The notes beneath the pieces are model-generated. The model was not told the origin of the DNA and made no database searches. It was given only the letters and a program-made list of their open reading frames with translations. From the NCBI GenBank assembly GCA_038380795.1, contig CM076259.1, forward strand, positions 26,518,977-26,582,976: DNA of 64,000 bases, in the 5' to 3' direction. Made by a program: the position numbers and the translations under genes. The DNA comes from Pyrocephalus nanus. Its lineage: Eukaryota; Chordata; Aves; Passeriformes; Tyrannidae. Positions 10,185-23,854 of this stretch are shown one piece after another; the stretch's first letter is position 1; every line of letters begins with the position of its first letter.

Positions 10185-11355
10185 TCACACCTCAGTTGTT
10201 CACAGAAAAAGGCAGAGTGACATTCCCTCCATACTCTTGTTCTTTACTAAAATCTTGGGTACACAAGCTGTGCCTGCTGAGGTGCACTGAAATGGTGTGG
10301 AAAGGAGGAACAGGGCAGGATCACCAGTTGACATAGCAGAACAGTACAGAGGTTTTGTACTGAATGCACAGATAATGGTGCCAAATATCCTAATTATGAA
10401 CTTCAGATTTTTCATCACTGAGTTTTCAGGACTGAATATAAGCTTCAGGAGGATTGACAGGAGAGGGTTGCATACATGGATCTGGATGGTATGGCTGGAA
10501 ATAAGCACTAATGTGATGTGAGTGGGAGAGGACAACTGCTTAATTATACCCACACCTAGATCTGTACGCGCAAGATTGTTAGGAAAGTTAAAAACCAACA
10601 AGACTGATGTCAGCCTGCAAACAGCTCTGAGAACAGAAACAATTGCAGTGAGAATCATGAACTGGCCTGTTTATGTCTATTGTGTGTTTGCTTGATTCGT
10701 AAGGATTATTTGAAGGAAATTGTTTTGTTCTGCTGCTCACTGCCTTAGTAAATGCATCTGGATAACTTGTTTATTGTTGGATGTTGTAGCACATAGCAAG
10801 TCAAGCTCAAGTAGGACAGCTGATCACTGGGAGCTTTTACCAATTCATTTAAAATTACTTCCACCACTCTCCCAAACAAAGGACAGGAAGAAATTATTAA
10901 CTATTACAAAGGGGCCTAGCATATAGGGCTAAATATATATAACCTAAAATGGGTTATCCAACAGTGAAGTCAGCTGAAGATGTCTGTTTGGCTGCTTGTC
11001 CCTGTCCATTCCATTGTGCTGCCAAAGATGCTTGTAGGCCAAGCTGTAAACCAGATCACTGAAACCCCCTTGATTACATCCTACAACAGACAGACAAACT
11101 GAGAATACTGGGAAACTACAGCCTTTGTTTCCTCCAAATGGTCTGGACTGCAAAACACCCAGCTACATGTTTTGCAGCTGAGCCATTTGAAAATCTTCAT
11201 CTTTCTTCTGATAACTAAAAGATCAAGTTGCTGCAATATTAAAGCTTGTGTTAGCAAAACTGAATGTAATTCAACTGTACTGGTAAGTCACTGATGAGAA
11301 TAATAGACAAATTAAGGATCCAGAGAGACAACACACAATTTGGGGTACCTTCTGG

Positions 11356-11372
11356 AAAAAAAAAAAAAAAAA
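11356..11372 (+). repeat. Poly-A run (A17)
   Basis: An uninterrupted A homopolymer with no recognised element attached. Confidence 0.9.
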
Positions 11373-14300
11373 GGCAATGTGAAGATATAAGCTTAGTATT
11401 TCCAAGTAATGAAATTAGGTCTACTGTTAATGCAAGAGTTCATGGGTCTATCTATAATGACTTGGTGTCTGAGAAGAATATTTATGGCAAGATTTTCAGG
11501 GAGAATGGTAACCTAAGAATCATAATCAGCCTTTTATTATCTGGCTTATTGAAAAACACCATTTGTAAAATACACCAATGGAGTATCCTAAGGCATGAAT
11601 TTACAATAAAATGAAATTCTGAATAATACTCAGTGTAAATGAAACATAGCGTACCTTTCCCTGGGAGAGGGGTTAACAAGCCTGTGTATTCTGAATTTAT
11701 ACAGCAGAATAAGAAAGCATACATGCATACATGATTAATACTGTGGAGTAGCTACACACGATAACATGCTCCTGTGCCCATATTTTCATTTTTAGTAATA
11801 ATATAGAAGGAACATTCAAAAATTAGGTATACTTTTTTACCTCCACCAAGAAGAAGAAACATTAGTTGCCTTTTATTTTAAAGTGACTTAAAGAAGATTT
11901 GCACTTACTTGTTATTCAGTAAAGTGCGGGGAGTAGACAGACATTACTAGTTGTACATGTCATTTTTTCTCTATTTGATATTTCCTGAAAGACTACAGTT
12001 GACTAAGAAATTAGTAAAGGTTTTGGATCTTAATAATTAAAGCCTGATAGAGTGAGGGGGGAATTAAAAAAAAAAAAAGCAAGAATGATTAAGTGCCTAT
12101 TTTAAATGCTTGAGAAATATTTGGAAAAAATGATCTTTTCAGTAAGAACCATCAACTTTTCACCCTCAGCTGAGAAGTGAGCAAATAGTCCTCTTTGCTT
12201 GAGTTCTTAAGAACACACTTAATTGCTTTATATTGCTTTCTTAAGATCTAAATGTTTCTGAAATGGGGAGGCTTCCTGAATTACGACTTCAAAAAGCGGT
12301 TTCTGTTCTAGAAAACTTTTCAGAAAGGTGGTCTAGAACAGCTAACATGGCCTTCAGCATATAGGGGAAAAGCCCTTCATTTTCTTTATATTTTTAGAAG
12401 AAGATGAAAGGTATCAAAAAAAAGTAAAGGTACACTTCTCCCACTCTTCCCTCCTCTCCACCTCCCACAAGAGAACACAGCTCAGTCCTTTTTCCCCTCA
12501 GAAAGGATGAAGAGGAAGAACATGAAACTCATTTTGCTTTCCTTTCCAGTTTCCTAACACTGCAGCATCTGGACCGGGAGTAGCTTTTGCTTGAAGTTTG
12601 CAACCCCCCACAACAACCATCTCACAAGTTACACAGATCTGACAACTACAGCATGTGTTTCCACAGCCTGCCTGAACTCTCACATACTAAGTTGGATGGA
12701 GGAGCTCTTTGCCTACAGTTGCTGCTCTGGCCACCAAATGATTGTTTATAATTTACTTCTCAGTCTCTAGATTCATTTATATAATTTGCATAAAGCTTCC
12801 CACATGGACTGCATTGGCCTCGTGGATGTGGACCAAATATCTGTTTAGGCTTTACACTCTAGAAAGCTTATTTCTACATCAGTAAATTATAAGTACATGT
12901 GCCGTGAAAGGGACAAAGGTTAAGGCAAGTGTAAATACATTAATACACTCCCCTTTCTGAATATGACATGGTGCACTTATATTTTTTCTAGTGCCAAAGG
13001 TCAATAATTTCTTAATTAGACTGAATTCTAATAATAATGAAACAATAAAATAAACTCTCCTTCTCAGAGTGTAATGGGCCTTCCTAATAAGGCAAGGGTT
13101 GCTAGATGCTTGCTGAACTATGAGAACGTGCAGGGATGTTTAGAGAGAAAGAGAACAGCTGAATTGTAAAGATAGTGCAATTCAGACAAGTCCATTTGCC
13201 ACATGGCAAGTCTTACCCTCCAATGCTGGGCCACTCTATGCACAAATCAATAGACCTAACCTATTTAAGCGTGTCTGTCTAATAACGCAGCCAAAACTCA
13301 AAGCAAGTGGTAGATACTCCCTTCTTCCTCTATTTCCAGTCAAGCCACATTGTAAATGTATGTAGCCTCTGTTGTTTATCGCAAGCATAATATACAAAAC
13401 AGATCAAACTTTCTTTATATATACAAATAAAGTTTGTATTTAAAAGTCTCCACCAAATTTGTTTTACTGGGGAAAAAAAAAAACCCAACAAAAATGCACA
13501 AAACTTTCAAGGCCCAATATTTAATTTTGGAAAAGATGCTTTCATAGTCTGCTCTCCCACATATATGCATGTGTGAGAAGAATGCTTTTTCCTCTCTATA
13601 GCCAATGGCATAAGGATTCCTGGCAAAGCTCAAAATGAAATCCATTATCATGTCAGTAAAATGACTTCCAAGTTCCAGCTGGATGCTCTGCAATAGTCTC
13701 TTTAAAGAAAGACTCCCTTTGCATTTGGTGTTGTAGTTCTACTGTCTCTAGGTAACTGAGTTTTGGAAGCAGTTCAGTGCTGCCAGTCAGCAAAAAAATT
13801 CCAAATTCAGATATCTCAGGCTTTATTCCTGCCCTTTTCTAAAACAGATGACAAGTTTTTATTCTTCTCCCCAAAGTACTAAATTCAAAGAAAACATTCT
13901 CCCACCCTTTGAGAAAGCCAAACTCCCCACCTCCACTCCATTCTCTTACACTTCCAAGTCCTGTATCATTGCATGCTTTCTGCTGGCACAGAAGGAGTAG
14001 TTTCCCTAAGATTATAAGGTCCTACATGGGGATCTGCTTCTGCATCACTCTCACTCCTACCACCATCAAGAAAGGGAGACTTACACAGTAGTGCTGAGCA
14101 CTAACCACTAACTTTTCTCAACAGAAAAATGAAGCAAATTCTAGATAAGTAGGATGTGAAGCATTATGACATTATTGGTGCAAAACCAAAAGTGCTTCTA
14201 ATCCATTAAAAACAAACATTAACACCATGTAGGGTAAACAAACTTAAGCTGTATGCCAGGGTTTGTAATGAAAATATTGATGATAAGAGGTGGAAAGACG

Positions 14301-15629
14301 TGGTGCATTTGTTTATTTTTTAAACCCCAAGAGATTCTTTATAAAAATACATGCAAGCTGTACTGGAACTGAAATAACTAAATGGCTAGAGCCATAATTC
14401 TTTGACTGTGATAGCCTGATTCTGTGAACTCATAGTTGGATAGTTGTTAACTGAATTTTCTAATGGTAATGTCTAATTGCAGAATAACTAAATTGCCACA
14501 TTATATGTTATTCTGAAACTGTTTATTCAGCTTTAATTCTCCTTCCTTTATTTCTAACCTATTTTCTGGAGCACATATACTCCCCCCAGTAGACCTAGTT
14601 AAGTGAGCAGGTTTTGGAAAGAAGTACATGGAGTAATGACTATTTCCCATTCTATTTTCACACATGTCTCTCTCATGTCTAAAAGCTGCCTTATAGAACA
14701 GTCATCATTAAACTCTCCAGCTAGGATTATATCCCAGCAGACCATCATGCCTTTCTATATCAGCCATTAATCCTTTACTTTTCCATAAACCTGAAGTGTA
14801 ACAACTATCTCCTTACATCAGACTAGAAAAACATCCTGTGTTTCTCTCTTCCCCACCTGCATCATTCCTAGTTCACAACCTTTTCTTATTCTGCATCTCT
14901 AAAATTCAAACTGGACCCCAATCTACACTCTTATACCTGTGTCAGCAGACGTAGCACTACAGAGTCAACACCAGCACTACCCAACAGGAACATTAACATC
15001 TCTCTCCTGTCAGTCCTTGCTTTTAAATGCAGCTGGGATACACCTGCCAAGCACCCTATTCTGTGAAATCCTAACACAGTGCTCCAATCAAAGTGTTTAT
15101 GCAGATGTAGTCCTCTCCCTCATCAGCTGTGCTGGAGTGGCTCCTCTCTTGCACTTCACTGAGCACCCCACTACTACCATTTCCACAGTAAAAGAATATG
15201 GGAAGGCTGGGTACTAGCAAGAGGTAATTAGATGAGTATATAACCTAACATTTGGTGAGTCATCCTATAGGAACTCCTATAGATATTTTCAGAATTTACT
15301 TATTCCTGAAAGCATCAGGATCTAGCCCTGAACCCATATAGCATCCTCTGCAACTGCTGTAGCCCCAGCTGTAACTGGGAAAAGCACATTTAGAACCAGG
15401 TGATGGGGATGAGCAGGCAATTAGCAGTCTCTGCCTGCCAGGGCCTCATCTTGCACCCTCCTATCAAGATAGTGAGAGATGGAAAGTATTATGAATGTGG
15501 CTTACCTTCGTGGAAACATCTGTAATAGAGTATTATTCTTCAGCTTCTTTGGATAAACACTGTGCAGTTATGTAAAGTAACCACAAGATAAGACAGTTTC
15601 CTGCCCCCCCCTCCCCCACAAAGTCCACA

Positions 15630-16130
15630 TATGTATCATTTGTGCGAGATTTTAGCGCGTCTTAACAATATCGGAAGTTGAAAGAATTTGTGCTGTCTTT
15701 GTTTCTGCAAATGACAGCAAAACCAAGGCTCTTCCAGATTGTGTGCATTTCTTAAATTTCCTGTCTGAAGGAGAGCAGATTTAATTTAAAATTCTCAGAA
15801 AAGTAATTATTTAAAGATCAAATTAAATAATTTTAGAAAAGGTAAAAAATATTTTAATTCCTATCAGGTTCTAACATCTGCTTTAATGTAAAAGCTCCAC
15901 GTATTACTGACAGATGTTGTATAATAAATAAAAGTTGCAAAGAAGATTTTCTAACACTTTATCATCGACATTGTATAGCTTCTGCCAGAGCCAGCCATTC
16001 ATGTGGATTCAGTAAGCAAATAAAACGCAGCAAGTGTTTACATTATGTCATTACGGAGATTGAGTTCAAAAGGATTTCTAATTAGCACTTTTCTTAGTTA
16101 ACAAACTGTGTTAGCACTAATTCCCCTCAG
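15630..16130. promoter_or_regulatory. Candidate regulatory block
   Basis: Repeat-free sequence dense in homeodomain-type ATTA/TAAT cores (a TAATTAG at about 16080) and a forkhead TGTTTAC (16035-16041). It also holds rare CpGs ('tagcgcgtc', 'cattacgg', 'taaaacgcag') that an AT-rich neutral region would tend to lose. This texture is typical of vertebrate conserved non-coding elements. The call is inference only. Confidence 0.3.
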
Positions 16131-19100
16131 TCACATTCCTTCATTCACACTAAGAGCAGTCAAAATGAAAAAGCAGGCCTTTTTCCATCTCTCTTCATCT
16201 CATTACTTCAGACAAAGCAAAACATTTACTGTGGCAGAGCTGCAAAATGTGGAGGGCCATTAATGAAAAAGGTCCACTAGTTAGCTAAAATCTGGCCATA
16301 CTCCCAGTGTATTGATTTACCTGCATGAGTGCTTTCAGGTCATGCCGTCCTTAATGGTTATTTTGTATCCCATGATTTTTAAGAATGGTCCTAGTCAGCA
16401 TTTAGAAAGAACGTGGAGACATTTGAGATAAACAGCTAAGCTTGGCAGTTTAGCCCAGTGAACAGGCTATGGTGTCTAAACCCTAATTCTCAAATACACA
16501 GATATATTTGGAGTATGCAAACATTGTAAAGTCATTGTGACTGTCTGTCATCAGGTATGTCAAAGTAGGATTGTGAGCAAAATGAAACAAAGCAGAATTT
16601 CTTAGTTTTCTTTAAAATATATGTTAAATGCCAACAGAAAGTTTTTTTTTTTGATGGAAAACATCTTCTTTCACTTGCTTTGCTTTTCTTCATCATCCCA
16701 CAGAACCCTCTGATGACTAAACAATAATAATGTAAAGAAAACATTGATGAATTAGTTATTTTTACTGAAAATCCCCGTCAGTAAACCTTGAGTGCCGTTC
16801 CTACCAGTGTGGATCAATGAAGTACAACTTGTCTGGCTTCCGCTTATACAAAAATCTGACATTTGCAAGATTTAATTGAACTTTTTTTTTGATTTGCAAC
16901 ACCAAATATTGCTTTCCAGGACAGAAAGTGAATTAATTGAAATTGAAAGTCTGTCTTCTATTCTAATGATGCTTAGACAACACTAGAAATGCAGAGTTAT
17001 GTCACCAAGAAGTGTCAGAGTTTGGACGGAATAAAAGGCTATTTTGAAAATGAATCACTCCTAGAGTAGTTTTCATTTCAGAGGTGATGGAATTCTATTT
17101 CAGAGATAACATCGCTTTTGCATAAAAGGTTCAATCAGCACTTTATGTTCCTTTTTAGAGCTTACTACTTGGGATTCCAAGCTGGAGCAAATGTATCTCT
17201 GCTGTTTCAGGACAGTAAGCTAGCTGTGGGAAAAGCTGATCAGTTCTGAACCAAGGAAATTATTGACTAGTAAAGCTCAACACTTACCTCATTCAGACCT
17301 TGCCATCAGAGTTCAAGTAATTCTAGATGCTTTGAACAAAGAGGCCAAGGCTCTGATCCGTAGGCACTTAGCTCCCCAGATACCTTGAATGATCTGAGCT
17401 TATGTCGCTGGCTTGCACACCTTCAACCACGCTCTGGATTATTGGAGGCATACTCATGTCTGATCAAAGGGCTGTCTAATTGGACAAAACAGGGCAGACT
17501 GAGCTGGATTATCCTTCTTTTCTGCCCAGAAAGAGTGGATTAGCAACGTGTAGTAGATATGATTGGCAGAACTTTTACTGTAGTATTTCTAATAGATTTT
17601 AAGGAAACAGTAGTCCATTGATTCACTCCATATATTAGGATGCTATTCAAATCACACACTTGGAAATCTTTCCCGCCAAGGGCAGTGGAGTTCCCTGTAG
17701 AAAATGCTATCCTTTCTTTGCTTTTCAGAACATGGAAATATGATGGAAAACTTTGCAGTGCCATAAAACAGTGTTTTTGCCCAAGTGTTCATGATAAAGG
17801 ACTATTGAAGATGCAGCTTGGCTTTGGGAGGAATTAATCAAGGCTGCATTTATTCCATCATTGATATTTCATTAGTTAGTCAGGAACTAAGCAATCACCT
17901 GAAAGAAAGAGTACATTCCGGATTCTGATTTCATCTGTGGAGGGAATGTGAAGGCATGGAGAAAACAAAGGAATGACAGATATCAGAACCCTGAGACACA
18001 CTGCATCACTGCTCCAACACACAAACAAATAGTCTGTGGAGCTCTAAGTGTGATGAGGGGTGAGAATGCACTAAATGCAGGCATTTTAATCTGGAAGAAA
18101 ATAATTCCAGCTCTCTTTGTACAAATACACTACTAGTGCGGCATGGCAATATTACCATTTGGGACTACATCATGTGTTCAGTGTCTTTTTAAACTAGATA
18201 CCTTGACCTGCTTTAACCTGTTTGTTTGCCCGTGCTGGGATATAGACCTCCACTTATATATTTGGAATTTTAAAAATTATTGAAGGGAGGAAACTTTATG
18301 CACACACTTTCATCCATTTGTTTTCCTCAGGTCAGTGGGGAAATAGATTTTTAATCGAGTTTTGAAAGGCTCCTGACCTAGATGGGAAGCCCTGGAACTC
18401 ATTTGCATTAGACTTTTTAAAAGAATAGCTTATCAGTCTGATAAAGATCAAGCTGGGAATGTTTTGCCTAGCTGCTTTCCAGAACATGTTTGAGGATTTG
18501 ATGTGGTGTTTCTTGAGTGTTTTTTCAAAGTGTGTAAGACACGTCTGTACAGTAGTAGGTCTAAAACATAATTTTAAGAAAGAAAGAACAACACAATGCA
18601 AAGCTAATTGTGCTGTTGAATATCCATATTTTCAATGTAGTTTGGTATGCATTTTTAAAGCTGGAGCTGCAAAACATAGGCTAGATTCTTGATAGCAGTG
18701 AAAGAGCAAAACTGTTTTCCTCTGAGCTAACAAATGCTCAGTACTTTGCATCTATGAGAAGAAAAGTACAAGCATAGGAAAGCAAACATCAGTGTGGGAT
18801 TCCATCCTTCAGGAAGAGACATATGTGTTACAGTTAACTCCTGTGCAATCTCTCCAGGTGCACTTTACCTGGACCACAAACAGTGGGATGAGTGTATGTG
18901 CTGAACCATGAAACTATAGTATTTCCTATGTTATCATTTGGTTGTTTCAAACTTACACTCATGACCTAGAGCTCTGGACAACACTCCAAATTATGATAAT
19001 ATTCTGTCTAATCTGGTGAAAAGCAGACTTGTTACCCGAGATGGAGCTTGTGGTAGGGACCTCAGTTACTGGCTAGATGGCAGTAGAGGTCATTTATGTA

Positions 19101-20600
19101 CTGAAGCACATGTGCATTAAGTATTACACCACTTTGAAGTTGAACTCACTCTGCTGATGAAAAAGTTTCTGCTTATCCCCGTGCTATTGCTGCTCTATGC
19201 TCTGTTACATCCAGCAAAAAAGCAATTTTCATAAGGATAGATCACTATTCCTCTACAGGCTTCTTTCATATTCATGGAATACAAAACCAACCCCCCTAAT
19301 TTGTTCCTTTTCAAGAGTAAACTTCTAATTAACATTATACAACCCAAACAGATGCCTACTGCTCCAGGGCAGTGAAAGTCTCAACTCTCCGGTAGACTCC
19401 CAATTTATGTATTTCCAGAGATCACTGCTTGCTTTGAACAATTAAGGATCTGGCCAGGATATGGGCTTCAGTTTACTAGTGTAGTGATGTGGGCTCATGG
19501 GATGATAATTAATTCTCTTCAGAGTGGCACCAGTCAGCAGGCAATAATGGTAGGGACAGGAGCAGCTGTGCCAGCACTGGGACTTTTATGTTCACTCAGG
19601 GAATGTCATTCAAGGTGGTTGTTTAACTTCTGCAGCAGGAGAAGGCCTCCTGTTGGCATGGGAGTCTCCACGTGGACAGTCACACTGGCTGAATGGCTGT
19701 AATTGGGAGGAGATCTGAAGTTTAGGCAAGGGAGTATGTAGGGGAAGCTCTGGCAGCTGATCCCTGTGATTCCCATGAATGCCAAGGAAACCAGTGATTT
19801 GGAGACCACGTGAATCACACCATGGCAGGATCACAGGACACTGAACTTGTACGAGCCCTGTGGTGCAGTACCAGTCACCAGCCCATCAGAGGCTAGGCAA
19901 GGGTAACACAGACGATCCTGGGCCAAATATCTTCTGTAGAATCAGGCAACATGCTGATCCCATCACTGAGTCAGAGAATGGGATGATTTAGGTCTGATCC
20001 CCTAAACAGGAATCTATGCAACTTGATGAGATTATGACTCTTTCAGAGAAGGAAACTGCCCTGCAGGGATCTCTTTGCAGTGACCCGGGCCTCACTCTGT
20101 AGCTGACTGGTTTGATAGGTTTCCTGGGGCCTCGGGGAACAGACACACTGATGTTTAGGCTTGAATGTGGAAAACTTGAGGCCCAGAGGAGCTGGTTCAC
20201 ATCCTCCACCTCCTTATCCTTGGTCCAGCATTCACAGTGTCTTGTGGAGGGAGCCCTCTGCTCTAGCTGTAGCTGGTGCCCCACTGTGGCAACAACTGCC
20301 TTCAGCCCCACTGCTTTGCCTTAGCACCTGTTGGTAGACGTGCTCTCACAGGCAGCCTCGAGCCCAGGGAGATTAGACCCATTCATATCTGAAATGACAG
20401 GGGGGTGTGAAATTTTAAAATGGCTCAGTCCCCTTAGTGCCGGTCCCCAGTGGACCCCTGTCCCCCCTGAGCAGCTGCCCCCCACTCCTGAAGCCCCTTG
20501 GAGCAGCTGCTGTCCATCTGGCTGCCTTGGCCTCCTTGTCAGCTGTTTGATGTCACCCATCAATCTTCCATCTTTCCTGCAAATCTCTGATGATCGAGTT
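16131..20600. other. Intergenic, no gene seen
   Basis: Mostly AT-rich unique sequence. From about 19.48 kb it becomes GC-richer, with overlapping open frames on both strands, but no conserved motif or splice arrangement supports a gene. Confidence 0.55.
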
Positions 20601-20609
20601 TCATGTTTC

Positions 20610-20930
20610 CAGGACTCTGGCTGTAAAGCCCCTTTCGCTGGTATAATTAGTAATTAGAGGAAAAATGTTAGCAAACTCCTCTTGACATAAACAGACACTC
20701 AATCCCCATCTGTCAGGTCAGGAAATTCACATTAGGGTGAAGGCCCAATACAGATTTTTCTATCTGAGGTGAATGACCGCACACGCTCCATGCTGCTTAA
20801 TTAAGGTGGCCACATGACATTGAGTGAGAGCTATTTATAAGTGACCACTTTGATTATAAACAATTTCCAGTGTTTTGAAAGTCATCATGTCTTTCCTGCT
20901 AGGAATCCCCATGGGCTTTAAAAGAAATGG
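20610..20930. promoter_or_regulatory. Candidate regulatory block with paired TAATTAG and MEF2 sites
   Basis: Two abutting TAATTAG homeodomain sites (20644-20650 and 20651-20657), the palindrome CTTAATTAAG (20796-20805) and a MEF2-type CTATTTATAA (20831-20840) lie in repeat-free sequence at the edge of a GC-richer block. The arrangement suggests an enhancer, possibly for the flanking gene. Conservation is untested. Confidence 0.33.
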
Positions 20931-22599
20931 TCTCTCTCAGCAGCGCTCTGTAGCACTTGGTAAGGAGATGGGGTTGTCATTCATGACTGGTGTTCAAGTC
21001 TGTGGTCTTCATGAAGCTGCACTTCTGAGATGACACCATTCAGTGGAGTTATCCTGTCATTCCAGCATGGTAGGTAAGGCAGGCTGAGGACCAGACCTCT
21101 TCACTGCAGACCTCTTCGCTGCTGCTAACAAATGCTTGATACTATGCAATGGGAGAAGCTGAAGACAGACTAGTTCAGACTGGAAAAAAGGCAGTACTTA
21201 TTTAATGTGGAACAGGCAAGATTGGATGTTTTTTCTCCTGTGAAAGACACTTTAACTTGAAGATAACATAATTTAGGAAGTCCTATGCCTTGTGTTATGG
21301 AGGAGGCTGGAGCAGATGACCACAATGGCTTCTGCTGGCTTTATCATCTGTATTATTTGGCTTCTCATAAGACCTACTTTTTCCCCTTCTGCAGAGGAAA
21401 AAAATCATATATGACTGAGGATCAAGCTTCTGGTCCTTCCATAATTATGTGAGGGAAAGCCAGAGGCAAAAGCTCAGCAGTGGTTAAGATCAGAAACCCT
21501 TTTCTCTTTTGTTTGTTTCATTTATAGGTGTTGTTGCAACCAAAACAAAGAAGAATGAGCCAAGTCTGTGGCTGTGTTTCATGCAGACTGTAATTAAAAT
21601 CCACAGCACCACAACCAAGGCAATTCTTATGTGCCCAAAGTTTTGTGTTGCTCTGTAACCCAGTCCTGCCTGGTCTCTCCAGAAGGAAAACAATCTCTTT
21701 CCAGGTTTCTGAGGTGAATACGACATAGCAGCACATGGTTGTTTCAGGTCTGGAAAGAGAAGCTGGGCCTGCTTGAGCCACACTCAGACAAGAACCCATT
21801 GCTAAATGGAAACTGTAAAATAGGATCCAATTTTTCAAGCAGTATTTAAATTACCCAGGCTACTGTGTATGGGAGCTTGAGAGGGAAAGGGTGAACCACA
21901 GCTGTTGGAGTGGGAAAGAAGGACTTTCTAGAGAAGGAGAGAACCTCTGGAAGCTATATGAGATGTTTCTTGTCATAGTAATTTTCTTTGCAGCGTGTGT
22001 AACTGAAGATGGATGCAGACAATTATTTTTTTGTTGGAACCATTTCCAGATATGTTGAACACTGTCTCAAGGTACTAAAAATGAAGCTGGACATTGAGTT
22101 CGCTGTTAGATAAGAAACAGAAATTATTACAGCATCACAGGAGAAATTATATGAAAACCAGAGTTAAATTCTTACAGTAGCATAACCCTATACTTTTGAC
22201 CTGATGCATACCTCACAATGCTGTCCTTATTTTAAATAACTTAAAAGTCTTTGACCTTAACAGCTCAATAGTATTCTCTTAAAATATTTTTCTGATTTTA
22301 TGTTCCTAGGCCTCAAAGACGAAAGGTGAGATTGAGGAAAAATAAACCAGTCCTGTAGGTTCTGACATCCTTTACAACTGATAACTTAAGGTCACTTTCA
22401 GCAGCCCCTATCACTTGAACTAACTGGAATAACTGGTAACAGCAGAGGTTTGTTATTTGGTAAGTGAAGTAGCATGAAAAGGAGATGAGGTCATACAATT
22501 CATACTACCACATACTATTGTCTTTCAGAGAGACTGGGTGGCAGGGGAGGAGTGGTGAGTTGTGGATTCTGTTCTGGTGGGGACTGCGGTCACAGTAGA
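20931..22599. other. Intergenic, no gene seen
   Basis: AT-rich sequence with a 15-base imperfect tandem duplication (21092-21121, unit like cagacctcttcactg) and a possible CR1 end at 21300-21350 ('ctggagcagatgacc'). No gene is supported. Confidence 0.55.
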
Positions 22600-23240
22600 T
22601 CCCCTCTACCAGCTCCAAACAAGCTGTGATCCTTGTGCCTCACTTCCGTTCCCTGGTACTTGCTGCAGTTCTGCCTTTTCCCCATCCTTAGACATATGTT
22701 GTAGTTCCCCATCCGTACCCCAGTTCCTTGGCTCAGTTTTTCTCTGACCCCCTTCTCTGATTTGTGTCACTAGAACTGACTAGTTCCTTGATCAGTGTTT
22801 CTCTGCCACTCTGAATTTAAAATAATTTCTCCCTACCTGTGTTTCTTACAATCTCTGTTGCTCTGTACTACTCCAGCTTCTCAGACTTTTCGATCACCCT
22901 TGGTATTCACCCTCTCTTCTGCCTTCCATGCACTGTACTCCCTCTCCAGCTTCTGCGTTTATCTCAACCAATTCCTTTACCTTGCCCACAACTCTTATTA
23001 GAACTGATCTCTCCCCTGCCACACCTATTCATCTGACAAGTTTCCAATAGAGCTTATGACTCCATCCTCCCCAGGCTGAGTCCTTTTCAGATGCCTCCTC
23101 CTCTTTCCTTCTAAATGTAGCCTTCCCTTTTACTCAGATCCCTGTCCTGAGCATTTCTATGTTCCAGCCAATTTTCTGCTCTGTATCAACTGGGTTTTAT
23201 TCCTTACCCCACCCATCCACATGCAGTTCCATTCAGTAGG
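22600..23240 (+). repeat. Pyrimidine-rich tract
   Basis: About 640 bases strongly enriched in C and T on the plus strand. The segment 23141-23166 (cctgtcctgagcatttct...) aligns with 23921-23946 in the next tract with four mismatches over 26 bases, which suggests common descent and not only similar composition. Plus-strand open frames here are leucine/serine-rich composition artefacts. Confidence 0.55.
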
Positions 23241-23697
23241 TCTTCTACACCATGTTATCTGATCGCCAGTTGCAGATCATCACAGTCCTGAAGAGAATCT
23301 GTCCTACTGCTATTAACCATGGGAGCACTATCTATAAGAAGCAACCTACTCGAATTCTTATACATACAGATGATGCACAAAATCCTCAGTGACTTCCCAT
23401 GCATAGCTCTGACCTGCGGATATCAAAATGTGACCTTTCAAACTTGGCCAAGCTTTGATAGTTTTCACAAGGAGAAAATGAGGAACATTCCTGACTCAAA
23501 AGCCATTCTTTCTGATAGGACCGTATTTTCATTTTGAACATGAGTACTACTACAGTTTCTAAAATAAAAAAATTAATTCTCATAATGTGATTAATATGAG
23601 GGGGAAAAAAAGTCCAGAAATTAATTTTTCAGTTTTTTAAGTTGATTTTCCAAAAAGTATCTTATCATGAATATGACCATGACTGGGGAAGGCTATG

Positions 23698-23780
23698 GAC
23701 GGAGAGGGACAGGAGTAAAAGAGAGTGAAAGAGAAAAAAAAAGAGGTGAAAGTGAGTGGAGACTTGAAAAGGAAGATATC
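23698..23780 (+). repeat. Purine-rich tract
   Basis: Nearly pure A/G (gagaggg, aaagagag, gaaagagaaaa), lying just before the pyrimidine-rich tract at 23.86 kb. The pair could fold or form triplex, but no exact inverted repeat was seen. Confidence 0.6.
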
Positions 23781-23854
23781 TATGCCAAAAGTGTCTATGT
23801 CTTCCTTTCTTTAGCTGCAGCTGCAGTAAGTCTTTAACTGCATATGGTTGTTAT

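Larger units (their letters stand above)
9278..15600. other. Intergenic, no gene seen
   Basis: Unique AT-rich DNA upstream of SPAG17 with simple A-tracts (10167-10184, 11356-11372). Open frames on both strands are short and lack splice or family signals. A moderately GC-rich patch occurs at 9380-9640. Nothing else is recognised. Confidence 0.6.
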
